Shown piece after piece: positions 11,511-21,592 of a stretch of 64,000 nt of DNA. A program made the translations under genes and the position numbers. Each line of letters starts with the position of its first letter. Position 1 is the stretch's first letter. The notes under the pieces were generated by a model, which worked only from the letters and a program-made list of their open reading frames with translations, was not told the origin of the DNA and ran no database searches. Origin of the DNA: Niebla homalea (Eukaryota > Ascomycota > Lecanoromycetes > Lecanorales > Ramalinaceae); contig JAHGAU010000019.1 in NCBI GenBank assembly GCA_019925105.1, positions 186,001 through 250,000 of the forward strand. The letters run 5' to 3'.

Positions 11511-11533
11511 ATCACCATCACCATCACCATCAC
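11511..11533 (+). repeat. (ATCACC)n hexamer microsatellite
   Basis: Almost four units of ATCACC, ending just before AT content rises and the gag fragment begins. Confidence 0.85.
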
Positions 11534-11711
11534 TAGTTCTACTATTCCGTATGTCTTAATTGTATAGAATTTAACTTGGGACACTATGGTTTAATATTTA
11601 GACTATATTAGGTATTATTTAATAGACAGACAGACAATCGACCCGGTTCAACGAAGCCCAGCCTCAAAGCCGTCCCTTTCAGTAGGCCAGACGACGAACA
11701 TCATCACCACA

Positions 11712-12100
11712 ATGACAGCACTCACCTTTACTGACGAGCAATTCAAGCGATTCCTCAGCTCACCTCACACTCAAACCTGCACCAATACCAATACCATTGA
11801 AGACACCGCCAGAAGATCTCACCTTTGATCCTCTCATTCATGACGTCTTCTCCTTCACCCGCCTTCTCACCGACCATGTCGATCCACAACACGTCAGTCA
11901 ATGCCTTCAAGGCGAGGCTCAAGAATGGTATGAGTCAGTCTTCAGCGAGACCACAAGGGCTGGTATCAACACCAGTACACGGCTTTGGTCACAAGAGCTC
12001 TGGCTGGAGACTCAACTTCGGCAATACCCCTGAGAACACGCTTTCGAACGTTTGGGCACCCACAAAACCACCATCATGAACCGGGTGCGTCCAAGATAAT
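11712..12100 (+). pseudogene. LTR-retrotransposon Gag N-terminal fragment, frameshifted
   Basis: Starts ATG at 11712 with MTALTFTDEQFKRFLSS, as in fungal gag proteins, but stops after about 39 codons. Another frame then carries the capsid-like part from about 11800: DPLIHDVFSFTRLL, then CLQGEAQEWYESVFSETTRA, matching the usual fungal gag pattern (..YxDVxSFxxRL.., ..CLRGEAxxWY..). The match ends near 12040. No zinc knuckle, protease or RT follows. The DNA is not RIP-mutated, suggesting a single-copy or short fragment. It is a different region of gag from that at 1-2010, so whether they are one family cannot be judged. Confidence 0.75.
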
Positions 12101-12284
12101 CTTCCGGCTTGCACTTTCCTCCATTATTCAATATGCACCGACCACCATGCCCGAATACTCCACTACCACCTTATCGATTCCCTTCTGTACTTGCTCCGAC
12201 CTTGGATGAAGGTATACCTACGTCCGGGACCGATATTAATAATATTTTTTGATAATAAATCACTCTTACTCTTGGGGCAAGAGC

Positions 12285-12480
12285 ATTCTTTAGTGGTGGC
12301 CAATTTTGGGGATCTCAGCAGAGCTAATCCTTGGCACCCTTGGCACGGAGCGGGTCTGGCTTATTCCGCTTACCTAACGTATATACCTTCATATCTGGAA
12401 TACTTATATATTTAGCTACTTAATAAGCATATATTACGGATCCTAGGTGCATTAATACGATTTATTAATTATTATCGCAT
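12285..12480 (-). repeat. Diverged LTR fragment related to the 12728-14404 element
   Basis: Contains CCCTTGGCACGGAGCGGG, the reverse complement of a block in both LTRs of the 12728-14404 element (CCCGCTCCGTGCCAAGGG). TAGCTACTTAATAAGCATAT follows where those LTRs have a similar AT-rich block. Its left part (GGGATCTCAGCAGAGCTAAT) also resembles the solo LTR at 39547. No target duplication was found. Confidence 0.6.
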
Positions 12481-12727
12481 GCCTTGGAGGGCAGGTTGGT
12501 TTTTATAAAAAAAAAAAAAAAGGTATATAAACGTAGCGTTAAACAAGTATTCTTAAAGAGACTTTAAGTAACTTAAAAAGATAGAGAAAATTTTATTAAA
12601 AAGGTAAAATAGATATATATATTAAGTATAAGGAATTTAAACCAAATGGCATTTTTACGTATAGAAGATAAACTATATAATAATCGAATATTTTAAGGAT
12701 AAAGGATAATAATTCATTAAGAGTTAT

Positions 12728-12889
12728 TGTTACGGATATGTATAAAGTATATGAAGTGAATAGGTTTAATATATATAATAAGTAGCTATCTAGCTATAAA
12801 GGTGGGGAATATAAGTATACGCGCCAAGCACCGGAATAAGGTAAGCCCGCTCCGTACCAAGGGATCCTCCCAAGGTCCATACCGTAATA
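12728..12889 (-). repeat. LTR of element a (left)
   Basis: 162 bp, starts TGTTACGGATATG and ends CATACCGTAATA; transitions distinguish it from 14243-14404. Confidence 0.88.
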
Positions 12890-13264
12890 ATATACCCATA
12901 AAAAGAGAAAAAAGCGACGTTTACGTTGCATTATATCCACTATAAAATATTATAAATGTTAATATACTCAGTAATAAAGGTAACCGAGGGGAAGCTTTAA
13001 GTATATAAATAATGCTGATTGGATATATAGTTATTAAGAAATAAAGGGCCGTAAGAATCGCATATTAAAAAACCGAGAAAACCGTAAAAGGTATAAGCCG
13101 AGCAATTATTATAATTTACCCGGGAAATAATCGTAGATTTAAGGATTACGATTAAGTTAAATCACTTAAAAACGTGATCTCCGAGGTATTGCCGTGGCTA
13201 TGTTTTACTTAATTTATCCTTACTTTTACTTATTAATAAGCTCGTAGCTATTACGTTATAGGGA

Positions 13265-14190
13265 CGTTATTGTTAAAGTCGGAGTCGTCGTTATCTTTAA
13301 AGTCGGAGGACTTATCGTCGTTATTATTATTATCGTTAAAGTCGGAATTATCGTCGTTATTTGCCTTTTATTTTTTATTCTTACTATATATATAATAAGC
13401 TTTATATTAAAATCGTATATAGTTTATATTTTCGTTAACCTTTTAATTATATATACCTATATTATAGTGGATATAATAAATGTAATTAAGATCTTCTGTA
13501 TTTAATTTATACTTAAAGCTTATACCTATAAATATGATAATAAAATATCTAGAATACGGTTAAAGGTCCCATTTAAAGCTGGAGTACCTATCTAAAAGGG
13601 TATTATCCGTAAATATTATAGCTAAAGACTCTTTCTTATCTAAAGGTTCTTAATTTAAAGGTTCTTGGGTAGACTTTTGAGGTAAAGGTAACGGAGCAGG
13701 TAAACTCTTTATTTACGGAGCAGGTGAAGTCTTTGCTGCGGGAGCGGGTAGATTCAGAGGTATTATACTCGTTTTTAATGTAAATTTATTAAAGAGGTCC
13801 TTAAGTATTATTAATAATAGTAACTTTAATAATAGTACTTTAAACATTATCAATTTTAATGAGGTAAGAGATTTAAGAGGTATAAATCTTATATAAAGGT
13901 CGTAAATAATAAGGTAGGATTTAAGTAAGAAGCAGTTAGCTAATAAGCTTATTAATAAAGGTAATAAAGTCCTAGATCTTATAAGTAAGATTTAAGATAA
14001 GAATAATTTAGTCGATTTAAGAGTTAATACGTATATCAATAATAAAGATAAAATTAAGCTTATTAAAAAGCTTATTAAGCAAGTAAATAAAGGCATAACA
14101 GCTTAATAGGTATCCTATTAAAAGGATCCGCTTAACAATAAGGGATTAAGTGGATAAGTTATAACGTAGCCATTTTGACTTAAGGCAATA
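13265..14190 (-). pseudogene. Remnant ORF of element a: proline-rich middle, acidic SDF-repeat tail, family unknown
   Basis: On the minus strand a mostly open frame reads LKDLFNKFTLKTSIIPLNLP, then PAPAAKTSPAP, a stop, SLPAPLPLPQKSTQEP, a stop and EPLDKKESLAIIFTDN (about 13810-13590). Nearer the end (about 13360-13268) it reads NNDDNSDFNDNNNNDDKSSD, then three spaced SDF motifs in an Asn/Asp-rich run. Stops are RIP-type. Proline-rich plus acidic low complexity fits a non-Pol structural or accessory protein, but I see no gag core or zinc knuckle and do not recognise the family. The start codon is not determined. Confidence 0.5.
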
Positions 14191-14242
14191 GAAGCTATAC
14201 TCGATCTGCAGTAATAGCTAAACACTAGTTATTGCTACCATT

Positions 14243-14404
14243 TATCACGGACATACATAAAGCATATAAAGTAAGTAAGTATAATATATATAATAAGTAA
14301 TTATCTAACTATAAAGGTAGGAAATATAAGTGTATACGCCAAGCACCGGAACAAGGTAAGCCCGCTCCGTGCCAAGGGATCCTCCCAAGGTCCATACCGT
14401 GACA
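14243..14404 (-). repeat. LTR of element a (right)
   Basis: 162 bp, starts TATCACGGACATAC and ends CATACCGTGACA, less RIP-mutated than its partner; followed by GTTAT. Confidence 0.88.
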
Positions 14405-14409
14405 GTTAT

Positions 14410-14814
14410 TAAACCTTATCCGGTAAATTATATAATTAATATTAATAAAATAATAATAAACAATTAATAATTTATTAATACTTATTATTAACCTTAATCA
14501 GACCCAGTTATTACGTAAGGCCGGTAAAAAGGGCTTATATCCATTTAATATTAAAAGGTTAAAGTTAAAGAATAAATAGAGGTATAAGGTTAAGTTTATA
14601 AATTATATAATACAGATCTTAAAATAGTTATGAACGTTAATAATAATAAAGTTATATAAGTAAAATTACCTCCTTCCGATTAAAATTAATATAACTTAAT
14701 AAAATTCCTTACAGTAAACTATAATGATAATAATAATAATAATAATAATAAGGATTTCCAGCGGATATATATTTATAAATTTATGAATTTATATATAAAT
14801 ACTTTAAGTATATG
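14410..14814. other. Unassigned AT-rich spacer with (TAA)n
   Basis: RIP-mutated sequence without recognisable coding or LTR structure. It contains a TAA/ATA trinucleotide run at about 14727-14751. Confidence 0.5.
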
Positions 14815-14819
14815 CGAAC

Positions 14820-14982
14820 TGTTATGGTTCTAGCAGGCCTTGTTCCTAGGCTCGGCCTATTTACCTTATAAGTACTAGCTCCTTAATACCCACACTTATA
14901 TAATGGGTATATCCTGTACCATAAATACTATTATAGTTATTATTCCGTTTATAGTTAAATCTTATATATTAGTTCCTTAATA
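14820..14982 (+). repeat. 5' LTR of element b
   Basis: Starts TGTTATGGTTCTAGCAGGCC and ends TTCCTTAATA; more RIPed than the right copy. Confidence 0.88.
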
Positions 14983-16181
14983 TAATAATAGCTATCCTTC
15001 TATATCGCGAAGTTAATTATAAGCCTTATATATAGTCGTACTTTATTAAAATTAATACTATTAATTAATTAACCGGTTAAAGCAGCCGGGGTATTACGGA
15101 GTAAAGCATATATAGTTAATTAATAAACCATATAGTAAATACGTATTATAAGTCCATAAAACGTTAGCAGTTGTAGGAACCAAAAGTGGAAACCCCTATA
15201 GGCCGAAGTAATTAGAATTAAGTAACGGTTAATACTAAGATTAATTAAGTTTATTAAGACTTAAAATAGAACAGGATAAAAATAATTAAGTTAAGGAAGA
15301 ATAATTTAAGACGATATTATAGATAAACTTATCGTTAAAAGCTTTTAAGCCGTATAATAAATATGTACTTAATAGTCCTATTTATAATATAAGGTATTAA
15401 TCTTTCAATTATCGACTTTATAAATAAATTAGTCGATGTTTTAATTATAATACTTAAAGCAAGCCTATTAATTAAAGACGTACTTAGGGTACGTAGTAAG
15501 CCTGCTATAATAACATTAATTTTATTTTAACTTCTTAATTAATTAAATGGATCGATTTTTCCGATTTATATAAATCCCTTAATAGCTTTATTATTACGTT
15601 ATAAGCCTATAAGACGTTAACAGTTACGGGGCCCTTAATAAGGTAATTTACAAGCCGGAATAGTTAATAACTGGATAGACGGTTAATACTTATAATAATA
15701 CGGGTAAAATTGATATTATAAGTAAAATAAAAGGTGGAAATCTATATTATATTTATAAGTATAACGACGATATTAAGGGTGAGAGTTACTCTTATAACTT
15801 CGGTTTATTTATATAAGTAAAAGCTATTTAATTAATTTATCCACGGATAACTCGTTAACCGCTTTAATTTTAATGGCATTAACGGTAATAACTTTACATT
15901 AAACTCCTTTTTAATATAAAGTATATAAATCAGCTTTACCCCGGAGATTACGCTAATCGACTTAACTTTAATCGATTTTTTCACCCCTATAAAGTCGATT
16001 TTTTTTACCTTTTTTCAGGAACTTTTCTTTAATACCCGGGTTGCTCGGCCTTCACTACTTAATTACCACCTATGCTTAAGGTATTAGCTATATACTTGGT
16101 GGTTCTTTGAGGCTATACCCAGGTCCGATAAAAATGGTTTTAATCTAGGTGGCAGGAGCTTATTATCGTGGAGGGGGATCG

Positions 16182-16344
16182 TATTATGGTTCCAGCAGGC
16201 CTTACTCTTAGGCTCGGCTTACTTACCTTATAAGTACTAGCTCCTTAACACCCATACTTATATAATGGGTATATCCTATACCATAAACACCACCATAACT
16301 ATTATTCCGTTCATAGCTAGACCTCATATATCAGTTCCCTGACA
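16182..16344 (+). repeat. 3' LTR of element b
   Basis: Starts TATTATGGTTCCAGCAGGCC and ends TTCCCTGACA, followed by CGAGC. Confidence 0.88.
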
Positions 16345-16349
16345 CGAGC

Positions 16350-17549
16350 AGAATAAACAGGTTAAGAATATATTCTTTTTTACTTAACCTTTAAACGCTT
16401 ACGAGTATCCGGTTTACTCATAAGTATTATTACTTATCTATAAGTTTTCTATATACTTATAAGTTTTTTAACTTAACGTTTTTCTTTTTAAGTTCACCCC
16501 CTTTAAACGTTTTTAGCCCTAACATTAAATACAGTCAATTGTTAAACTAAGCTTAATTTAAAAAAACTGAATCTAGAATTAATTTAGAAAATGTTAAATA
16601 TTACGGCTTATAAGGGGGGTTACAGTTATACTTAAGCGCTAAGAAAGCTTGATAAAAAAAGTTATAAAAGATATAAACCGTTAATTTACCGTTTTAAACG
16701 TTTTGATTTAGAACTTTTTTTTACTTATCTGGGACCGCTTAAAACGTTCGTAAGTTTTCTGACCTACTCGTAAGTAACTTCAGTTACGAGCGGTTTGAGT
16801 AAGGAAATCCTTTCTTTTATTTATATAATCCGAGTAGGTTATAGATTTACTCATATAATGAATAAAGGATTTAAAGGTATTTATTAATATTAATTAAATT
16901 ATCGTAATATTAATAGTTAACGCTCTCTTTACGCCGGCGTTATAATAGTATGCTATATTATTACGTTAGGGTAAACCGTTAAAACTTAATAACGGACATT
17001 AACAACCGCCTTAATATACGTTATTTATAAGGTCTATTTTAACCGGTATAAGGCAAAGTAATTATTATTTCTATTTTAAGAAAAAATAACGTTTTAACTT
17101 TTTAATAATTAGTTTCATTATTATATTTATATATTAAAGTAAAACTTAAATATTTCAACCGTAAAGTTACGTTTATTACCATAATAATTATTAGTTTTAC
17201 CAGTGTATTATTAATAAAGTTCATTTAAAATTTTAATTCTTCTTTTTTATTTAAGCAAAAATTAAGTATTATATTAAAAAGCTTAAGCTATATTAAATAA
17301 ATCTTAAAGTAAACAATAAATATATTTTATTAACTTAGAAAAGTAATTTATATTTTATTTTAAGTACTTTCTTAATAAAATTAAAAAAAAGGGATTTTCT
17401 TATTTAATATTCATTTTTAATAAAATCTTTAACTTATATTAAATAAAGAAATTAATAAAAAAAATCTATTAAAGGCTTGAAGATAAATATTTAAACATAA
17501 TAAATTATTAGGGAAAACCGTTAACTTTCTTATTATAAATATTACGGTA
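16350..17549. other. Unassigned AT-rich stretch with inverted and repeated short motifs
   Basis: No coding or LTR structure recognised. Related motifs recur: TAAGTTTTCT near 16441 and 16751, and inverted copies of ACCTACTCG/CGAGTAGGT at about 16762 and 16841, with ACGAGT/ACTCGT variants near 16400 and 16785. This could be the subterminal region of a DNA transposon or a degraded LTR. Confidence 0.4.
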
Positions 17550-19320
17550 AAAGAATAGAAACGAATAAAGGGACAATAAAGGGTTAAAACGATACGTATA
17601 CGTATAGCTTAAGTAATAGCGAGGTTAATATTTTAATTATAATGAATATAATTCTTAAAAATAAGGAAGTATTTTATTTATAAGGGAGTATATGGGTAAA
17701 TAACCTATATTAATAAAATCAACGGGGAATACTTAAATAACGCGACAGTAGCGGGATAAATAATCGTTAAAATAAATAAGAGAATTATAGTTAATAAGAT
17801 ATATATAAAGGGACGTATAAAATACGTAAAAAAATAATAAATAAAAAAGGCATTAAAAAAATTAAGCCGGTAATAATAACGGAAAGAAAAAACGAAAAAC
17901 GTATATAAAGTAAAAACGATATTCACGGTATTAAAGGTATATAAAATAAGAATAAAAAATAAAAGCAAGAAATTTATAAATATTAAAAAATAAACAATAA
18001 GAAAAAGAATATATTAAACCCGTAGAAAAGTTAAAATAAGAAAAAAAAACGGTCAGGACCTTAAACAAGTTACTTATAACGGAATAAATAATTATTACGT
18101 TAAAGACCTGGCCAATATAATAAGTAAGACTATAGAGAATAAATGATTTCTATAAAAAATTAAAAATAAAATTAAAGGAATTAAGGTAATTAAAAGGAGC
18201 TTAAAAAACGGTAATAAGAATACTAATAAAAAACAGAAATAGAAATTTAAAAATCAATATATAAAGTAAAAAGGTAATAACGGGAACTATTAAAGTAAAA
18301 GAAACTTAAACGGCGAAAATTATAAAGAATATTCATACAATAATTAAAAGGGAAAAAATACGGATTAAAAAAACATAACGGCGACGTTAAAAAAATAAAA
18401 ATAATAATAATCCGTTTATTAATGAAAGAACAAAAAATAATGATAAGAATAAATTTCTTATAACTTATAGAAACGTTTAAAATAATAGGAACTTTATGAA
18501 TGAAATAAAATATTATTATATATAAGTTATAAAGCGGAAATATCCTTTTTAAAATAACGTCCTTAAAAATAAAAAAAAAAGTTAAAGAAGGTAAAAATAT
18601 GAATTATTAATAAGAATCAATCGAAAACGGTAAAAATAATAAGATAGTTATTTATTATTACGGTAAGTAAAATATATCTAATGTACTTTATAGAAATAAA
18701 AAATTAATTTATTTTAAGACGTATAAAAACAGAAAACACAGTTTTTTATGTTAACTTAATAATCATTAATTATAAGCTTTTCTTAATAAAAAGGCTAAAT
18801 ACCTTAAAACGGATAAAGAAAAACTTTACGGCTATATCAAATATGAGGTTATTAAAGATATATAATAATATTTTAAATAAAAGGATTATTAAGGGTAAAT
18901 CCCTTAAATTAATCCGATTATAAAATAAAACAATAAATATTTATTAATACTTTAAATATTAAAGATATAAATATATTACTATAAGATAACTTAATAATAT
19001 AAAATATATAATATATTTTAAAAGGCGTAATATATATAAATACGTAAACTTAATAAATAAAGGCATTATTAAAAACATACATAAATATACGGTATATGAA
19101 AAGGATAAATAACCGGTATAAAACCCGAAATATTTAATAAGAATTGAGAAGATTAAGTATAAAAAGAAAAAGATAATTGTTAAAGTTTTATAATATAGTT
19201 TATATAAAGTTAAATCGGTAAATTAATTAAAAACGGTTTTAAAACGGAAACAAAGTTAATTAAATAAAAATAAATAAAGAGTTATAATTATTAATAATAT
19301 AAGGCAAAAGATATTTATTA
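17550..19320 (+). mobile_element. Tad1-like LINE copy A: 5' end and ORF1, interrupted by copy B
   Basis: Begins with the mutated form of the LINE 5' end (ATAGAAACGAATAAAGGGAC at about 17555, compare ATGGCGACGAACAAAGGGAC in copy D) and runs through ORF1 including the zinc-knuckle region near 18940-19060. It stops abruptly where the inverted LINE tail of copy B starts at 19321. The remainder was not found with certainty. Confidence 0.75.
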
Positions 19321-21592
19321 TTGATTGATTGATTGATTAATTTATATTACGGATTTAGTTAAGCTAATTCCGGCGTTCTTTAATACGCGGCCTTTTAACT
19401 TTATTAATAACCGTAAAAACCTGATACTTATAATATTAAGGTAAAAACCGGTATTTATTAAGTTTTTACCTTCTATCCCTTAAGGTAAAGGATAAAAACG
19501 GCTATTTAAAGAATAGTAATTTATTTATATACTTTTTATATTTTAAGTCCCTTAAGAAAATCCATAATATTACAATTATATTCTTATAAAAATTATTTTT
19601 AAGCTTATTACTTTTCCGTTCCTTTATATATTTTATATTATTTTAACCTTACGTAATACCTTAAAATATCCTTATTAATACTTACGTATTTAATATATAT
19701 ATTTTTTTTATTATTATCGCCGTTAAATCTTTTAAAGACTTTTAATAAACGTTTATTATTATATCTTTACGGCTATAAAAGATATTTTCTGATTTATATA
19801 ATTAACGTAACCGGTTTCCGGTTTTCTTTTTCTTCCTTAATTAATAACGGGCCTTTTTTTATAAGGTTTTCGGTAACTTTATTTATTTTTATAGTAAAAT
19901 TAAATTATAATAATAATCCGGTAAATATTATAAATTTAACGGTTATCCGGATATTTTACTTTATAAATAATATTTAACGGTAATTATAAGTATTAACTTT
20001 TATTATAAATTTTAATTTAACCTTTATAAATAAAGAATAAGAAATAAAAACGTATATAACGTCTTATTTTCTTTATTTATATTTATATCCGGTATTTATC
20101 CGATTTCCGGTATATATAGTAAATAGGAAATAAGTTAAACCGTTTTTACCCGTTTAAAGTTAAATCGTTAATACGCTATTACTTTTCCTTATATTATTAT
20201 AATAATAAAGATATTTATTAATAATCTTTTTATTATTAAGAATTAAATAATAATAACCTTAAAGTATAAAGTCTTTATACCTTTATTAATATTTAATTTA
20301 TTTTATTATAACTTATAAAATAATTATAATAATTTTTATTCTTTAAATCCTTTTAATTTTAATTTTTTTTATATTTAATAAGAATCTATATATGCTTAAA
20401 TTAACCTTTAAGATACCAGTAAAATTAACCTTTTTCTTAATTTATTCTTGTTTTATCTTAATAGGAAAAAGGATAAATGTCTTTAATTTATTTTTTTAAA
20501 CTTAAAACTTATTAAGATTTTAACGGATCCGCCCGTTTCTTATTATCATAATTAAATATATATATTTCTTGAACTTTATTTAAATAATTATTTAATTTAA
20601 TAAAATTTCAATTAACGGTATAAAGATTTTAAACTTTAATACTGGGATAAAGGTTGCTTTAAAAGTATTATTAACCACTTTTAAATATTGGTTCTAGACT
20701 TTTTATAATATTTAAATAAGCTTTTTTTATATATTTTAAAATATTTTTAAATATATATTAAATAATTATAATATATATTATAATTAATTTTATTATAACT
20801 TAATAAATAGTCCGGGTTTTCTATAATATAACTCCTTATATTATTACGGTAAAATAAGTAAAACTTTTTCTTATAAAAATTTTTTCTTTGATATTTTTCT
20901 TATATAATCCTTTTAATTAAATTTCTTATTTACTTAAAGGTTAAGAACTTTAATAGTAATATCCGGCTTTACCGTAACTTTATTTAATTTTATTATAATT
21001 ATTATATCATATAGTTTCGGGCTTTTAATTATATAAATAAACTTATACTTATATAATATAAATTAAGCTTTATAAATTCTTCTTTATTAAAAATAAACTT
21101 TATAAGTTTATTTTAATTTTAAATAATCTATGCGTATAAAAATAATATAAGTTAAAAAATAAATATCGTTAATAAAGTTTTTAACTTAAATTTTCTATTT
21201 TAACTTAATAAGTTCTTTAATTAATAAATTATTAAAGAATAAAAATAATATAAAAAGAATAAACAATCTTTCAAAAATCTCCATTATAATAGGCTTTATT
21301 AAGCTTATTTTTTATTTTAAATTAATAACGTAATTTAGTCGCTTAAAAACCTCTTTATTTATTTAATTAAGAAGGGTAATATCCCTTTCTTCTTTAAGTT
21401 ATATAGTAATTTTTAATAATTTATTTTATTAAAGGTACTTATAATATTAAGAGAAAAAAGAGTCGTAATATCTTTCTTCCTGTAACCTTATATTATATTC
21501 ACGTTATCGATTAATTTTTTAAGGGTTATTTTTATTAATTAATTTTTCCTTATTCTTATTTATTAATCGGGAAAAGTCCGTAATTCTTTATA
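19321..21592 (-). mobile_element. LINE copy B: 3' part, inverted
   Basis: Starts (plus coordinates) with the (TTGA)n tail TTGATTGATTGATTGATTAA, then the LINE 3' end, the C-terminal region and RT of ORF2 on the minus strand. Ends at the tail of copy C after GTCCGTAATTCTTTATA, a point that copy C passes through intact at 23848-23870. So B was cut by C. B does not visibly resume after C. Confidence 0.78.

Larger units (their letters stand above)
12728..14404 (-). mobile_element. Small pol-less LTR element 'a' (1677 bp)
   Basis: Two 162-bp direct repeats with inverted termini (TGTCACGG...CCGTGACA in the less mutated copy) flank 1353 bp. GTTAT occurs at 12723-12727 and 14405-14409, a 5-bp target duplication. 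No integrase or RT motif is visible and the interior is too short for pol. Minus orientation is inferred because on that strand the LTR is followed, after two bases (AA), by TGGTAGCAATAACTAG, a TGG-starting primer-site candidate. The element at 46642 has the equivalent AA-TAGTAGCAATAGC in the same place. The remnant ORF is also on the minus strand. A clear polypurine tract is lacking: on this strand the other end carries GCTTTTTTCTCTTTTT, matched by GCTTTTTTATCTTTTT in the 46642 element. Confidence 0.85.
14820..16344 (+). mobile_element. Small pol-less LTR element 'b' (1525 bp)
   Basis: Two LTRs of exactly 163 bp (14820-14982 and 16182-16344) enclose 1199 bp. Flanks are CGAAC at 14815-14819 and CGAGC at 16345-16349, a 5-bp target duplication differing by one RIP-type transition. 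LTR termini are TGTTATGG...CCCTGACA. A purine run (GGAGGGGGA, 16170-16178) precedes the right LTR and supports plus orientation. The interior is heavily RIPed and shows no pol motifs. LTRs differ from elements a and c but have the same scale and organisation. Confidence 0.85.

Noticed and set aside
11133..11536. Long open frames on both strands across the 8-bp repeat (GKRERGKE and SLFPSFPL proteins)
   Set aside because: An 8-bp repeat without stops is open in several frames; the products are pure repeat with no start context or domain.
11500..11540. His-rich coding (CACCAT)n tail as a real protein end
   Set aside because: Only a microsatellite in the repeat-derived frame; no supporting gene.
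17705..17968. 87-aa hydrophobic open frame, and similar ones at 34129, 35329 and 44274
   Set aside because: Phe/Ile/Leu/Tyr-rich proteins are what AT-rich RIPed DNA gives in any frame; the first three run antisense to LINE ORFs and the last lies inside gypsy remains.
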